Assembly (NCBI GenBank): GCA_964343835.1
Contig: CAYFKR010000005.1
Location: 124,001 to 188,000, forward strand
DNA: 64,000 nt
Direction: 5' to 3'
DNA from: CALEMW01 sp964343835
GTDB taxonomy: Bacteria; Krumholzibacteriota; Krumholzibacteriia; LZORAL124-64-63
Shown here: one piece after another, positions 20,636-28,515 of the stretch
How positions within the stretch are numbered: position 1 is the stretch's first letter
Layout of the letters: every line of letters begins with the position of its first letter
Notes under the pieces: generated by a model
What the model was told of the DNA's origin: nothing
The model's database searches: none
The model's input: only the letters and a program-made list of their open reading frames with translations
Translations under genes and position numbers: made by a program

Positions 20636-20793
20636 GACCGGTTCCTTTCGGGAGCGGGTGGACGCCCAGCCTGACGGCCGCCGGCCCGGGGGTCAAGCCC
20701 GCCCGGAGTGAAACCCCGTTGCCAACCGCCCCGCCCGGGTGCATCTTGTGGCCTCCGATCCCGACCGACTTCCCCCTGATTCGAGGACGCCCC

Positions 20794-22608
20794 ATGGAGA
20801 TCCGCAACGTCGCCATCATCGCCCACGTGGACCACGGCAAGACCACCCTCGTGGACCAGATCCTCCGCCAGTGCGACGTGTTCCGCGACGGCCAGGAGGT
20901 CCAGGAACGCATCATGGACTCCAACGACCTGGAGCGTGAGCGCGGCATCACCATCACGGCCAAGAACTTCGCCATCACGTACAAGGGCGTGCGCATCAAC
21001 CTCATCGACACGCCGGGCCACGCCGACTTCGGCGGCGAGGTGGAGCGCGTGCTGAAGATGGCCGACGGCGTGCTGCTGCTGGTGGACGCCTTCGAGGGCC
21101 CCATGCCCCAGACCCGGTTCGTGCTCCAGAAGGCCCTGCAACTCGACCTCACGCCGGTGGTGGTGATCAACAAGGCGGACCGTCCCAATTCGCGGCCCCA
21201 CGAGGTGCTCGACGAGATCTTCCACCTCTTCTGCGAGCTGGAAGCCACGGACGAGCAGCTCGACTTCCGCGGCGTCTACGCCGCCGGCCGGGACGGCTGG
21301 GCCGTGGGCGAGCTGGAGGACGAGCGCGAGAACCTCTTCCCCCTGCTGGACATGATCGTGAAGCACGTGCCGGCGCCGGAGGCGAAGGAGGGCCCGCTGC
21401 AGATGCTCGTGGCCGCCATGGACCACAGCGACTACGTGGGCCGCATCGGCATCGGACGCATCGTGCGCGGCTCGCTGAGCTCCAAGGAGCGCGTGACCAT
21501 GATCAAGCGCGACGGCACCGAGGTGCCCACGTCGGTCAAGCGCCTCTATGTCTTCGACAACCTGGGCCGCAGCGAGGTGGAGAAGGTGGAGTGCGGCGAC
21601 ATCTGCGCCGTGGTGGGGCTGGAGAGCGTGGACATCGGCGACACCCTGGCCTGCGCGGAGAACCCCGAGCCCCTGCCCCTGATCTCCGTGGACGAACCAA
21701 CCCTGTCACTAAGCTTCATGACCAACGACAGCCCCTTCTACGGGCAGGACGGCAAGTACGTCACCAGCCGACAGGTGCGCGCCCGGCTCCACCAGGAGAT
21801 GGACCGCGACGTGGCCCTGCGCGTGGAGGACACCGCCAGCGCCGACACCTTCAAGGTGAGCGGCCGCGGCATCCTGCACCTGTCCATCCTCATGGAGAAC
21901 ATGCGGCGCGAGGGCTTCGAGTTCATGGTGGGGCAGCCCCAGGTGATCTACCGCGAGATCGACGGTCACAAGGCCGAGCCCGTTGAGGTGCTCAACGTGG
22001 ACATCCCCAACGACCTCGCCGGCACCGTCATCGAGTACGCCGCCACCCGCAAGGGCGAGATGGTGGACATGCAGCAGGGGGAGGAGCGCTCCAAGCTGCA
22101 GTTCCACATCCCCAGCCGCGGCCTCATCGGCTTCCGCTCGAAGATGCTGCGGGCCACCGGCGGCGAGATCGTGATGCACCACCGGTTCTTCCAGTACGAG
22201 TACTTCAAGGGCAGCGTCCCCGAGCGCCAGACCGGCAGCATCATCAGCCGCGACAAGGGCCAGGCCGTGGCCTTCGCCCTGGATGCGTTGCAGGACCGCG
22301 GCACGTTCTTCATCAAGCCCGGCGACATGCTCTACAACGGCCAGATCATCGGCGAGAACAACAAGGACGACGACCTGGTCGTGAACGCCCAGAAGGCCAA
22401 GCAACTGTCCAACATGCGCGCGTCGGGCAGCGACCGGAAGATGAAGGTGGCGCCGCCGGTGATCATGGGTCTGGAGGAGGCCCTCGAGCACATCAACCAC
22501 GACGAGTGCGTGGAGGTGACCCCCAACCACATCCGCCTGCGCAAGCTGCTGCTGGACGAGAACGACCGCAAGCAGGCGGCCAAGAGAGCCAAGCTTTCAG
22601 GGGAGTAG
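20794..22608 (+). CDS. typA: Ribosome-associated GTPase TypA/BipA
   Basis: A 604-residue translational GTPase of full family length. G motifs are intact: AHVDHGKTTLVD (P-loop), DTPGHADF and NKADRPNSRP. The switch I region has ERERGITITAKN. The EF-G-like domains II, III and V and the BipA-specific C-terminal domain follow, ending in 'MGLEEALEHINHDECVEVTP...RKLLLDENDRKQAAKRAK'. TypA binds the ribosome and assists assembly and stress or cold adaptation. The ATG at 20794 has GAGGA six bases upstream. A strong hairpin follows the stop. Confidence 0.97.
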   Translation: MEIRNVAIIAHVDHGKTTLVDQILRQCDVFRDGQEVQERIMDSNDLERERGITITAKNFAITYKGVRINLIDTPGHADFGGEVERVLKMADGVLLLVDAFEGPMPQTRFVLQKALQLDLTPVVVINKADRPNSRPHEVLDEIFHLFCELEATDEQLDFRGVYAAGRDGWAVGELEDERENLFPLLDMIVKHVPAPEAKEGPLQMLVAAMDHSDYVGRIGIGRIVRGSLSSKERVTMIKRDGTEVPTSVKRLYVFDNLGRSEVEKVECGDICAVVGLESVDIGDTLACAENPEPLPLISVDEPTLSLSFMTNDSPFYGQDGKYVTSRQVRARLHQEMDRDVALRVEDTASADTFKVSGRGILHLSILMENMRREGFEFMVGQPQVIYREIDGHKAEPVEVLNVDIPNDLAGTVIEYAATRKGEMVDMQQGEERSKLQFHIPSRGLIGFRSKMLRATGGEIVMHHRFFQYEYFKGSVPERQTGSIISRDKGQAVAFALDALQDRGTFFIKPGDMLYNGQIIGENNKDDDLVVNAQKAKQLSNMRASGSDRKMKVAPPVIMGLEEALEHINHDECVEVTPNHIRLRKLLLDENDRKQAAKRAKLSGE

Positions 22609-22632
22609 GCCGCACGGGATCCCGGAAAGAGA

Positions 22633-22668
22633 ACAGGGCCGACCATGGGATGGTCGGCCCTGTCCGGG
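22633..22668 (+). terminator. Hairpin terminator after typA
   Basis: ACAGGGCCGACCAT (22633-22646) pairs perfectly with 22650-22663 around a three-base GGG loop, 25 bases after the typA stop. There is no clear U-run, so it may also be a Rho-assisted or stabilising hairpin. Confidence 0.6.
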
Positions 22669-22867
22669 CGAGGCGCTGCGGTCGAGGGAGTCGAACACGG
22701 GGGAATCGACCGCAGCATGACCGGGTGCGTCTGCGCGGCGAGGGGTCTCGCGGTCCTCGCCGACGGGCGGGTGTCCCGGCCGGATATGATCATCGGCCAT
22801 CATCGCCGCCGGCTCCATCGGACATTGTGGAAGTCGTGTGGGATTATTTCCTAGACGCCGAATAGGC

Positions 22868-22901
22868 GAGGGACGGGCGGATCCGTGGTCGCCCGTCCCT
22901 C
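22868..22901 (-). terminator. Hairpin terminator after the DUF2807 gene
   Basis: GAGGGACGGGCG (22868-22879) pairs perfectly with 22890-22901. It is placed 20 bases beyond the stop at 22921 in the direction of transcription. The U-run is poor. Confidence 0.6.
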
Positions 22902-22920
22902 CGAACGGAGAGGCTGCCGC

Positions 22921-23583
22921 CTACTTCCGCTCGATGTCGCCGATGCCGCTGACGCGGACCTTCTCCTTCTCGGGATTCCCCCAGTATTCGATGTCGCCCA
23001 CGCCGCTCACGGTGCCCTCGAAGCTGTCCTTCGCCGTCACTTCCACGTCGCCCACGCCGGTCAGCACGGCCTTCACGTGGCGGGCCTCCAGGCCCCGGCA
23101 CTTCACATCGCCCACGCCCATGACCGTCACGTCCAGGCGGTCCACCTCGCCCTCGACCTCCAGGTCGCCGGCGCCGCGTAGCAGGATGTCCAGCTCGTCG
23201 CCGCGGAAGCGGTCCACGTCCAGGTCGCCGGCGCCGTTGAGCTCGAGGGACTCGAGCTTCGGCATGGTGATCTCCACGACGGCCTTCCGGTGGGGGTCGC
23301 AGCTCTCGTCCCACTCGACGACGAGGGTGCCGCCCTCGACCTCGATCTCGAGGTTGTCGAAGAGGTTGTCGTCCAGGGTGATGGTCACCTGGTGGTCGCC
23401 GCCCACGCGGATGCGGGTGTCCAGGGAGCCGTTCATCTCGTAGCCGGTGAAGCCGTCCAGATCGAAGGAACGGGTCTCCAGCTTGCCGGAGCCGTCGATG
23501 GTGTCGTGGTGGCCGTGGTCGTGGGCCGCGGCGGCGACCGCGAGCAGCAGGATCAGGGCGGTGGTGGCGGTACGCAGGAACAT
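22921..23583 (-). CDS. Exported DUF2807 (head GIN domain, adhesin-like) protein
   Basis: A 220-residue protein with a signal peptide (MFLRTATTALILLLAVAAAAHDHGHH). The mature part matches the DUF2807 pattern: 'FTGYEMNGSLDTRIRVGGDHQVTITLDDNLFDNL', then repeated beta-helix-like turns reading 'LNGAGDLDV', 'LRGAGDLEV', 'VMGVGDVKC', 'LTGVGDVEV', 'VSGVGDIEY', 'VSGIGDIER', each about 20 residues apart. Such proteins are common in Bacteroidetes and relatives; their role is unknown, with surface or periplasmic scaffold proposed. A His-rich stretch after the signal (HDHGHHD) might bind metal. GGGAGGA precedes the ATG. It is transcribed alone. Confidence 0.88.
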   Translation of the reverse strand: MFLRTATTALILLLAVAAAAHDHGHHDTIDGSGKLETRSFDLDGFTGYEMNGSLDTRIRVGGDHQVTITLDDNLFDNLEIEVEGGTLVVEWDESCDPHRKAVVEITMPKLESLELNGAGDLDVDRFRGDELDILLRGAGDLEVEGEVDRLDVTVMGVGDVKCRGLEARHVKAVLTGVGDVEVTAKDSFEGTVSGVGDIEYWGNPEKEKVRVSGIGDIERK

Positions 23584-23660
23584 CTCGTCCTCCCGGGCAG
23601 AGCGTGTCGGAAACGTCGTCGGCAGGTTGGACGGACGGCGGGGCGGGAAGGTTGGAACGA

Positions 23661-24953
23661 CTATTCCCGCTCGCGGCCCATGAGCCCGGCCATCGCGACC
23701 ATGGTCGCGAACAGAGGCGTGGTGCGCGCCCCCAGGGCCGTTTCCGCCAGGCCGGCCAGCAGCAGTCCGACCAGTCCGCAGGCCAGTCCCAGGCCCGCGG
23801 CGGGGCCGCCGCGGCGCCAGGCTCCCAGGGCGCTCCAGGCCGCGGCGATCAGGGCGCCCATGGCCAGCAGCGCCGCCGGTATGCCGTGGCGGCGGGCCAG
23901 TTCGAGGGGGGCGGCCGGGGCCCAGGCGTCGGGGGCTTCGCCCGTCAGGGGCGCGGCGGCGATGGCGCCGCGGGCGTCGGCCCAGGAGCTCGTCCGGGTG
24001 CTGAAGAGGTCGCCCCTGAGGGTGGCGCGGACCTTGTAGGCGANNNNNNNNNNNNNNNNNNNNNNNNNNNNNNNNNNNNNNNNNNNNNNNNNNNNCACGA
24101 CGACCACGGCGGCGGCGCCGAGCAGCAGCCGCGCATGACGACCCCGGCGCACGGCGGGCACGGCCGCCGCCCCGGTCGCCAGCAGCGCCGCCACGAGGGC
24201 GCCGCGCGATGCGGTCAGGGGCAGGCAGGCCAGGCCCAGCGCCACGGCGACGGCGGCGGCCAGGCGCAATCGACGATCGCCGTCGCCGAGGGCGACCACC
24301 AGGGCCACCGGCGCGGTGAAGGCCACGTGGATGGCCAGGCCCACCGAGCTCCGGTAGAACGAGCCGGGCTCCGAGCCCAGCCCGCGCAGGGCGGCCTCGG
24401 CGAAGGCGCCGCCGGCCAGCAGCAGCAGGCTCGCCACGGCGCCGGTGGTCCAGAGGAAGACCAGGCGGCTCCGGTCGGCGGTGTCACGGGCCAGGGACGT
24501 CAGCATCCAGGCGATTCCGGCGGCCAGCAGCAGCGAGCGCGCCGCCCGGGCCCCGCGCACGTCGGCCAGCAGGTCGGGGTGGCCGAATGCCAACGCCGCA
24601 ACGCCCCACGCCGCGAACCCCGTCAAGAGCAGCCCCGGCAGCGAAGGCCGCACCGCGGTCTCCCCACGGTCCATGGCGATCCGCATCGACCAGGCCGCCA
24701 CGGCGGCCAGGGCCACCACTTCCACGCCGTAGATGCCGCGGCCCGGCGTCAGGAACGCGAAGTCGATCACCGGCCCCAGGGGCAGCAGGGCCGCCACGGT
24801 CAGGCGCCCCCGCGGCACCGACGACCAGGCCAGTGCCGCCGCCGCCAGCAGGGCCAGGGGCACGCGCCGCTCGCCCACGTCGCCGCGGACCAGCGCGTCG
24901 GCCAGGATCGCCAGGGCCAGCAAGGCGCCCAGGGCAGCGACGGCGCGCCTCAT
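23661..24953 (-). CDS. O-antigen-ligase-like polytopic membrane protein (interrupted by assembly gap)
   Basis: About 430 residues with roughly 11 hydrophobic segments. The motif 'LPLTASRGALVAALLA' matches the SRG loop of the O-antigen ligase/polymerase (Wzy_C, WaaL) superfamily, and 'ARGAIAAAPLTGEAPDAW' fits the later periplasmic 'P..G.G' element. It would join or polymerise glycan on the periplasmic side. The ATG at 24953 overlaps the upstream gene's stop (ATGA) and has GGGGGAAGG in front. A run of 52 N at 24044-24095 lies inside the large periplasmic loop. The frame reads sensibly on both sides if the gap length is right, but its length is an assembler estimate. Substrate unknown. Confidence 0.72.
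   Translation of the reverse strand: MRRAVAALGALLALAILADALVRGDVGERRVPLALLAAAALAWSSVPRGRLTVAALLPLGPVIDFAFLTPGRGIYGVEVVALAAVAAWSMRIAMDRGETAVRPSLPGLLLTGFAAWGVAALAFGHPDLLADVRGARAARSLLLAAGIAWMLTSLARDTADRSRLVFLWTTGAVASLLLLAGGAFAEAALRGLGSEPGSFYRSSVGLAIHVAFTAPVALVVALGDGDRRLRLAAAVAVALGLACLPLTASRGALVAALLATGAAAVPAVRRGRHARLLLGAAAVVVVXXXXXXXXXXXXXXXXXXAYKVRATLRGDLFSTRTSSWADARGAIAAAPLTGEAPDAWAPAAPLELARRHGIPAALLAMGALIAAAWSALGAWRRGGPAAGLGLACGLVGLLLAGLAETALGARTTPLFATMVAMAGLMGRERE
24044..24095. other. Assembly gap (52 N)
   Basis: An unresolved stretch inside the O-antigen-ligase-like gene. It probably hides about 17-18 codons if the gap length is correct. Confidence 1.
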
Positions 24954-25279
24954 CGCGCCTTCCCCCGGTCGATCCGGCGGGCGATCCACCAGCCGAGTCC
25001 CAGTCCGGCCAGCCCGGCCGTCATGTCGAACAGCAGGTCCAGGCCCGGCGCCCGGATGTACTCGATGCGCGTCTTGGCGAACACGTCGAAGAGCTCCTTG
25101 CCCACCAGCAGCGCCAGGGTGAGCCGCACCACGGTCTTCATGGCGAGGAAGCGCGAGGCCGCCAGCACGAAGACGGCGGCGCCGACCATGTGGAAGAACC
25201 AGTCGATGGGCACGCCCAGCACCTCCATGGTGCTGAAGCGGTTCATGAAGCCGCGGACGCTGCGGGCGAGGTCGAGCAT
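24950..25279 (-). CDS. Small membrane protein of unknown function
   Basis: A 109-residue protein with three hydrophobic segments ('PIDWFFHMVGAAVFVLAASRFLA', 'TVVRLTLALLVGKELFDVF', 'DLLFDMTAGLAGLGLGWWIAR'). The arrangement, including 'GKELFD' and 'D...D..AG..G...GW', recalls small VanZ-like or YjdF-like membrane proteins, but I cannot assign a family. The start codon at 25279 follows GGAGATCC. Its stop overlaps the start of the O-antigen-ligase-like gene by four bases, so the two are made together and may function together at the membrane. Confidence 0.72.
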   Translation of the reverse strand: MLDLARSVRGFMNRFSTMEVLGVPIDWFFHMVGAAVFVLAASRFLAMKTVVRLTLALLVGKELFDVFAKTRIEYIRAPGLDLLFDMTAGLAGLGLGWWIARRIDRGKAR

Positions 25280-25360
25280 GGTGGGATCTCCGGATGGGGA
25301 ATCGGGCCGTCGTCCGACGAGTGTCGGCGCGACGGCCCGACTTGTCCAGAGCGGGACTCG

Positions 25361-28333
25361 TCAGCGGAGCACGGTCACCTTCCGCGTCAACTCGTTGCGC
25401 AGACCGGGACCGCGGACCCGCAGGTTCGCCACGTAGTGGCCGCTGGAGAGGGCGCGGCCGTCGTCGCCGCGGCCGTCCCAGGCCAGCAGGTGCTCGCCTG
25501 CCTCCATCTCCTCGCGACCCACCAGCCGCACGCGGCGTCCGCGCACGTCGTACACGGCCAGCTCCACGGAGGCCCGCGCCGGCAGCGCGAACCGGAACAC
25601 CGTGCCGCCGGACGACACCGGGTTGGGCGACGCGCCGGCGAAGCTCACCATCGTGACGCGGTCCTCGTCCTCGACGCCGGTGACCAGGTCCTCGGGACAG
25701 TCCTGGCAGCCGGTGCGACGGCCGTCATGGGCGTACATGCTCCACGCCTTCAGGTTGGATCCGGGGGTCTGGTTCACGTCGATCAGGTGGACCTGCGACT
25801 GCGAGATCATGACCAGCTCGAGGGAGCCGTCCAGGTCCACGTCGCCGGAGGCGGGAGAGACGGCCACGTGGTCGTCCATGGCCTTGGGCCAGCCGTCCAC
25901 CAGGTTGCTGCCGTTGTCCCACGCCCACCCCTTGGCGCCGCGGGCACCGATGATCACGTCCGCCGAATTGGGGTCGGCCAGCATGTCCATGATGGGCGAG
26001 CCGTACATGTACCAGCCGTTGCCGGTGACCGGATACCCGAACTGCTCCACGCCCGTCTCGTACAGCAGGTGGACCGTCCAGTTCTGCGAGGCCACGGCGA
26101 GCTCCAGGGACGACGTGCCCAGGCAGTTCGCGACGGCCACCGCGGACAGGGGCGCACCGGTGGCCGACGTGTAGGGCCATCCCGCGTGCACGGTGCCGTC
26201 GTGGTCGTACAGGTAGAGGGTGCCGTCGCTCAGGGGGACGGCGATCTCCAGGTCGCCGTCACGGTCCACGTCGGCCAGCGACACGGTGTTCGAGGGGGCC
26301 GCGGGCAGGGTCAGGGACAGCTCGGTCACGGCGTTCAGGCGATCGATCACGAAGAGCCGGTCGCTCATGGTGCCCACCAGCTCCGTCGAGCCGTCCAGGT
26401 CCACGTCGCCGGCGGCCCAGGGGCCGATGGGCAGGGCGGTGCCGAAGTTCCAGCCGAAGACGTTCTGGATCTGCTGCCCGCGCGTGCCGATGAACCGCGC
26501 CTTGTCGCCGCCCACCGCCACGATCACCCGCGGATACGGCGGACCCAGGGCCGCCATGCTCACGAACACGGGGCTCGCATCGGGCATGGCGTAGGGGAAG
26601 CCGTGCAGCAGTTCGCCCTCGTGGGTGTAGGCGAACACCAGGCCGTCACCCGTGCCCACAGCCACGGTGGGGGAGCCGTCCAGGTTCAGGTCTCCCACGG
26701 CCACCGCGCCGTCCGACAGGACGCCCGGCACCAGGACCGGCCAGCCGGGCAGATGCGAGCCGTCGTTGCGCAGGACCACGATGCGGTCGCCCTCGTCGCA
26801 GTACACGATCTCCAGGTCGCCGTCGCCGTCCATGTCCGCCAGGGCGGGGTCGGACTTCGGGGCGTAGGGGATGTGCACCGGGAAACCCTCTTCGGTCACG
26901 GGATAGCCGGGATCGCGGCGCCACTCGGCGTCGAAGTAGACGGTGTCGGCGGCGGAGTGGAGGTTGTGGGTGTCCAGCAGGGCCGCCCGGTCGCCCTCGG
27001 CCGGGTTCAGGGCCAGGGACAGGGGACGGTGCATGCCGAGGTAGTTCCAGTGGGCCTCGTCGTTCAACGTCAGCAGCGTGCCGAACGCGGTGGGCGACGC
27101 CGCCGGGGAGCGCTGGATCTCCATCTCCCCGTACCGCCATCCGCCCAGCACGAACTGGTCGGTGGCCGCCTGGTAGCGCAGCTCCAGGCCGCCCCACACG
27201 CCGCTCGAGTTGAGCACCTCGCTCCCGAAGGTCACGCCGGCGTCGGCGGAGGCCACGGCGGCCGATACGTGGACGGAGATGTCGTCCTCCAGGCGCCTGT
27301 AGGCGATCAGCACCTCGTTCCCCGCGGTGGACGCCGCCACGGCCGGGTCCTTCTCCCAGAATCCGTTCGACGTGGTCGTGAGGTACTGCACGCCCTCCCA
27401 GGCGCTCAGCCCGCCGTTGGCGTAGCTCGTGGCGCGACGGTAGCGCAGAGCCGAGTCGAAGGCGTCGGTGAGGGACGTGAAGAACCACGCCACGTGCACG
27501 TTGCCGCCGTAGCCGTAGCTCACCACGGGACGCCTGTAGCCGCGGTCGGTGGTGCTCAGCGTGGCGATCTCGTAGGCGGCCTCGAAGGTCGTGCCCTGGT
27601 CGTTGCTGCGCGTGAACCAGATGTCGGATCCCGCCCCCTGGTTCGTGTCGCCGGCGTCGGCCACCAGGTAGATGTAGTAGTCGTTCCAGCTGGCCTCGTC
27701 GGTGGTCATGTGGGGCCGGCGCGGATAGAGACCGGCCTGGTCGATGATCGTCACCGGTGCGGACACCGACGACGGCGTCGCCAGGTCGGCGTGCACCACG
27801 TTCAGGACGTAGCGGTCGGCGAAGTAGTCGTAGGCGATGTAGGCCAGGTACCAGCGGTCGGCCAGACCCTCGCCCACTTCCAGGCAGGGCTCGATGAGGT
27901 CGATGTCCGGGTCCAGGTCGCGCACGGTCGTGACCGCCGACCAGGTGGTGCCGCCGTCCTCGGAGCGGCGGATCAGGATCTCGTCGCCGTACGTGCCCTC
28001 CACCTGGATCGCGGCGTAGATGGTGCCGTCGGACGCGATGTCCATGGAGTTGGAGTAGGCCTCCAGGCTCGTGGCGAGGGCGATGACGTCATCGCCGCCG
28101 ATCTCGCCCAGGCGCGAGGCGGTCGCCGGGGGCGGCGTCTCTTCCGCCGCCGCTCGCGGCGCCGCGCGGCCCGGTACGCCGGTGACGGCGTCGTCGTCGG
28201 GACACAGGTGGATGCCGTCGCCGCCGCCCGCGGGCGCGGGCACGAACTCGCGGCCGGCGCCGAGCAGCAGCGCCGGTACGGCCAGAAGGATCAGGATGAT
28301 GGTGGTGGAGCGGATTCCGTGCATGGTGTTCAT
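25361..28333 (-). CDS. Large exported BNR/FG-GAP repeat protein with FlgD/type IX-like C-terminal domain
   Basis: A 990-residue protein. Signal peptide: MNTMHGIRSTTIILILLAVPALLLGAG. The first half has sialidase-like Asp-box repeats (RRSEDGGTTWSAV, TRSNDQGTTFEAA), typical of beta-propellers. The second half has calcium-binding FG-GAP/VCBS blades (LADMDGDGDLEIVY, VGDLNLDGSPTVAVG, AGDVDLDGSTELVG, LADVDRDGDLEIAV, SGDVDLDGSLELVM). The last 90 residues form the FlgD-type tail (SPNPVSSGGTVFRF...YDVRGRRVRLVG...WDGRGDDGRALSSGHYVANL). It is probably secreted or surface-attached, so two propellers in tandem are expected. No enzymatic residues are obvious. The ATG at 28333 follows GGAGGAGGG; an in-frame ATG three codons later is an alternative. 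Confidence 0.88.
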   Translation of the reverse strand: MNTMHGIRSTTIILILLAVPALLLGAGREFVPAPAGGGDGIHLCPDDDAVTGVPGRAAPRAAAEETPPPATASRLGEIGGDDVIALATSLEAYSNSMDIASDGTIYAAIQVEGTYGDEILIRRSEDGGTTWSAVTTVRDLDPDIDLIEPCLEVGEGLADRWYLAYIAYDYFADRYVLNVVHADLATPSSVSAPVTIIDQAGLYPRRPHMTTDEASWNDYYIYLVADAGDTNQGAGSDIWFTRSNDQGTTFEAAYEIATLSTTDRGYRRPVVSYGYGGNVHVAWFFTSLTDAFDSALRYRRATSYANGGLSAWEGVQYLTTTSNGFWEKDPAVAASTAGNEVLIAYRRLEDDISVHVSAAVASADAGVTFGSEVLNSSGVWGGLELRYQAATDQFVLGGWRYGEMEIQRSPAASPTAFGTLLTLNDEAHWNYLGMHRPLSLALNPAEGDRAALLDTHNLHSAADTVYFDAEWRRDPGYPVTEEGFPVHIPYAPKSDPALADMDGDGDLEIVYCDEGDRIVVLRNDGSHLPGWPVLVPGVLSDGAVAVGDLNLDGSPTVAVGTGDGLVFAYTHEGELLHGFPYAMPDASPVFVSMAALGPPYPRVIVAVGGDKARFIGTRGQQIQNVFGWNFGTALPIGPWAAGDVDLDGSTELVGTMSDRLFVIDRLNAVTELSLTLPAAPSNTVSLADVDRDGDLEIAVPLSDGTLYLYDHDGTVHAGWPYTSATGAPLSAVAVANCLGTSSLELAVASQNWTVHLLYETGVEQFGYPVTGNGWYMYGSPIMDMLADPNSADVIIGARGAKGWAWDNGSNLVDGWPKAMDDHVAVSPASGDVDLDGSLELVMISQSQVHLIDVNQTPGSNLKAWSMYAHDGRRTGCQDCPEDLVTGVEDEDRVTMVSFAGASPNPVSSGGTVFRFALPARASVELAVYDVRGRRVRLVGREEMEAGEHLLAWDGRGDDGRALSSGHYVANLRVRGPGLRNELTRKVTVLR

Positions 28334-28461
28334 GGTGGGGGCCCTCCTCCCCGGATGCCGTGGATGAAGCAGGTGAAAACAGGTTATCACATGGCCTCGC
28401 AGGCCGGCTCGATGTTCTGCGAAATCGTTTTCATTTGGTAAGGAGTCTTACGGAGGGATGG

Positions 28462-28495
28462 AAAAGGGGCGGCCCGGATGGGCCGCCCCTCGTCG
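28462..28495 (-). terminator. Intrinsic terminator of the 28516-30441 lipoprotein gene
   Basis: AGGGGCGGCCC (28465-28475) pairs with GGGCCGCCCCT (28480-28490) around a four-base loop. On the minus strand this is followed by TTTTCC. Confidence 0.85.
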
Positions 28496-28515
28496 TCTCG
28501 TCTCGCGGGTCGGAG

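Larger units (their letters stand above)
22609..22920. other. 312-base intergenic region with a run of hairpins, no gene seen
   Basis: No convincing coding sequence lies here; the short open frames on both strands have no ribosome site. Perfect stems occur at 22633-22646/22650-22663 (14 pairs), 22678-22685/22706-22713 (8), 22736-22743/22755-22762 (8) and 22868-22879/22890-22901 (12). The first and last look like terminators of typA and of the minus-strand DUF2807 gene. The middle two could belong to a structured RNA or be chance in GC-rich DNA. Confidence 0.5.

Noticed and set aside
22685..22715. tRNA-like TTCGACTCC on the minus strand
   Set aside because: The flanking bases cannot form a T-stem, and no acceptor or anticodon arm can be found.
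22597..22854. Short open frames of 69-119 residues on both strands
   Set aside because: No ribosome sites, low-complexity composition and overlapping hairpins; treated as non-coding.
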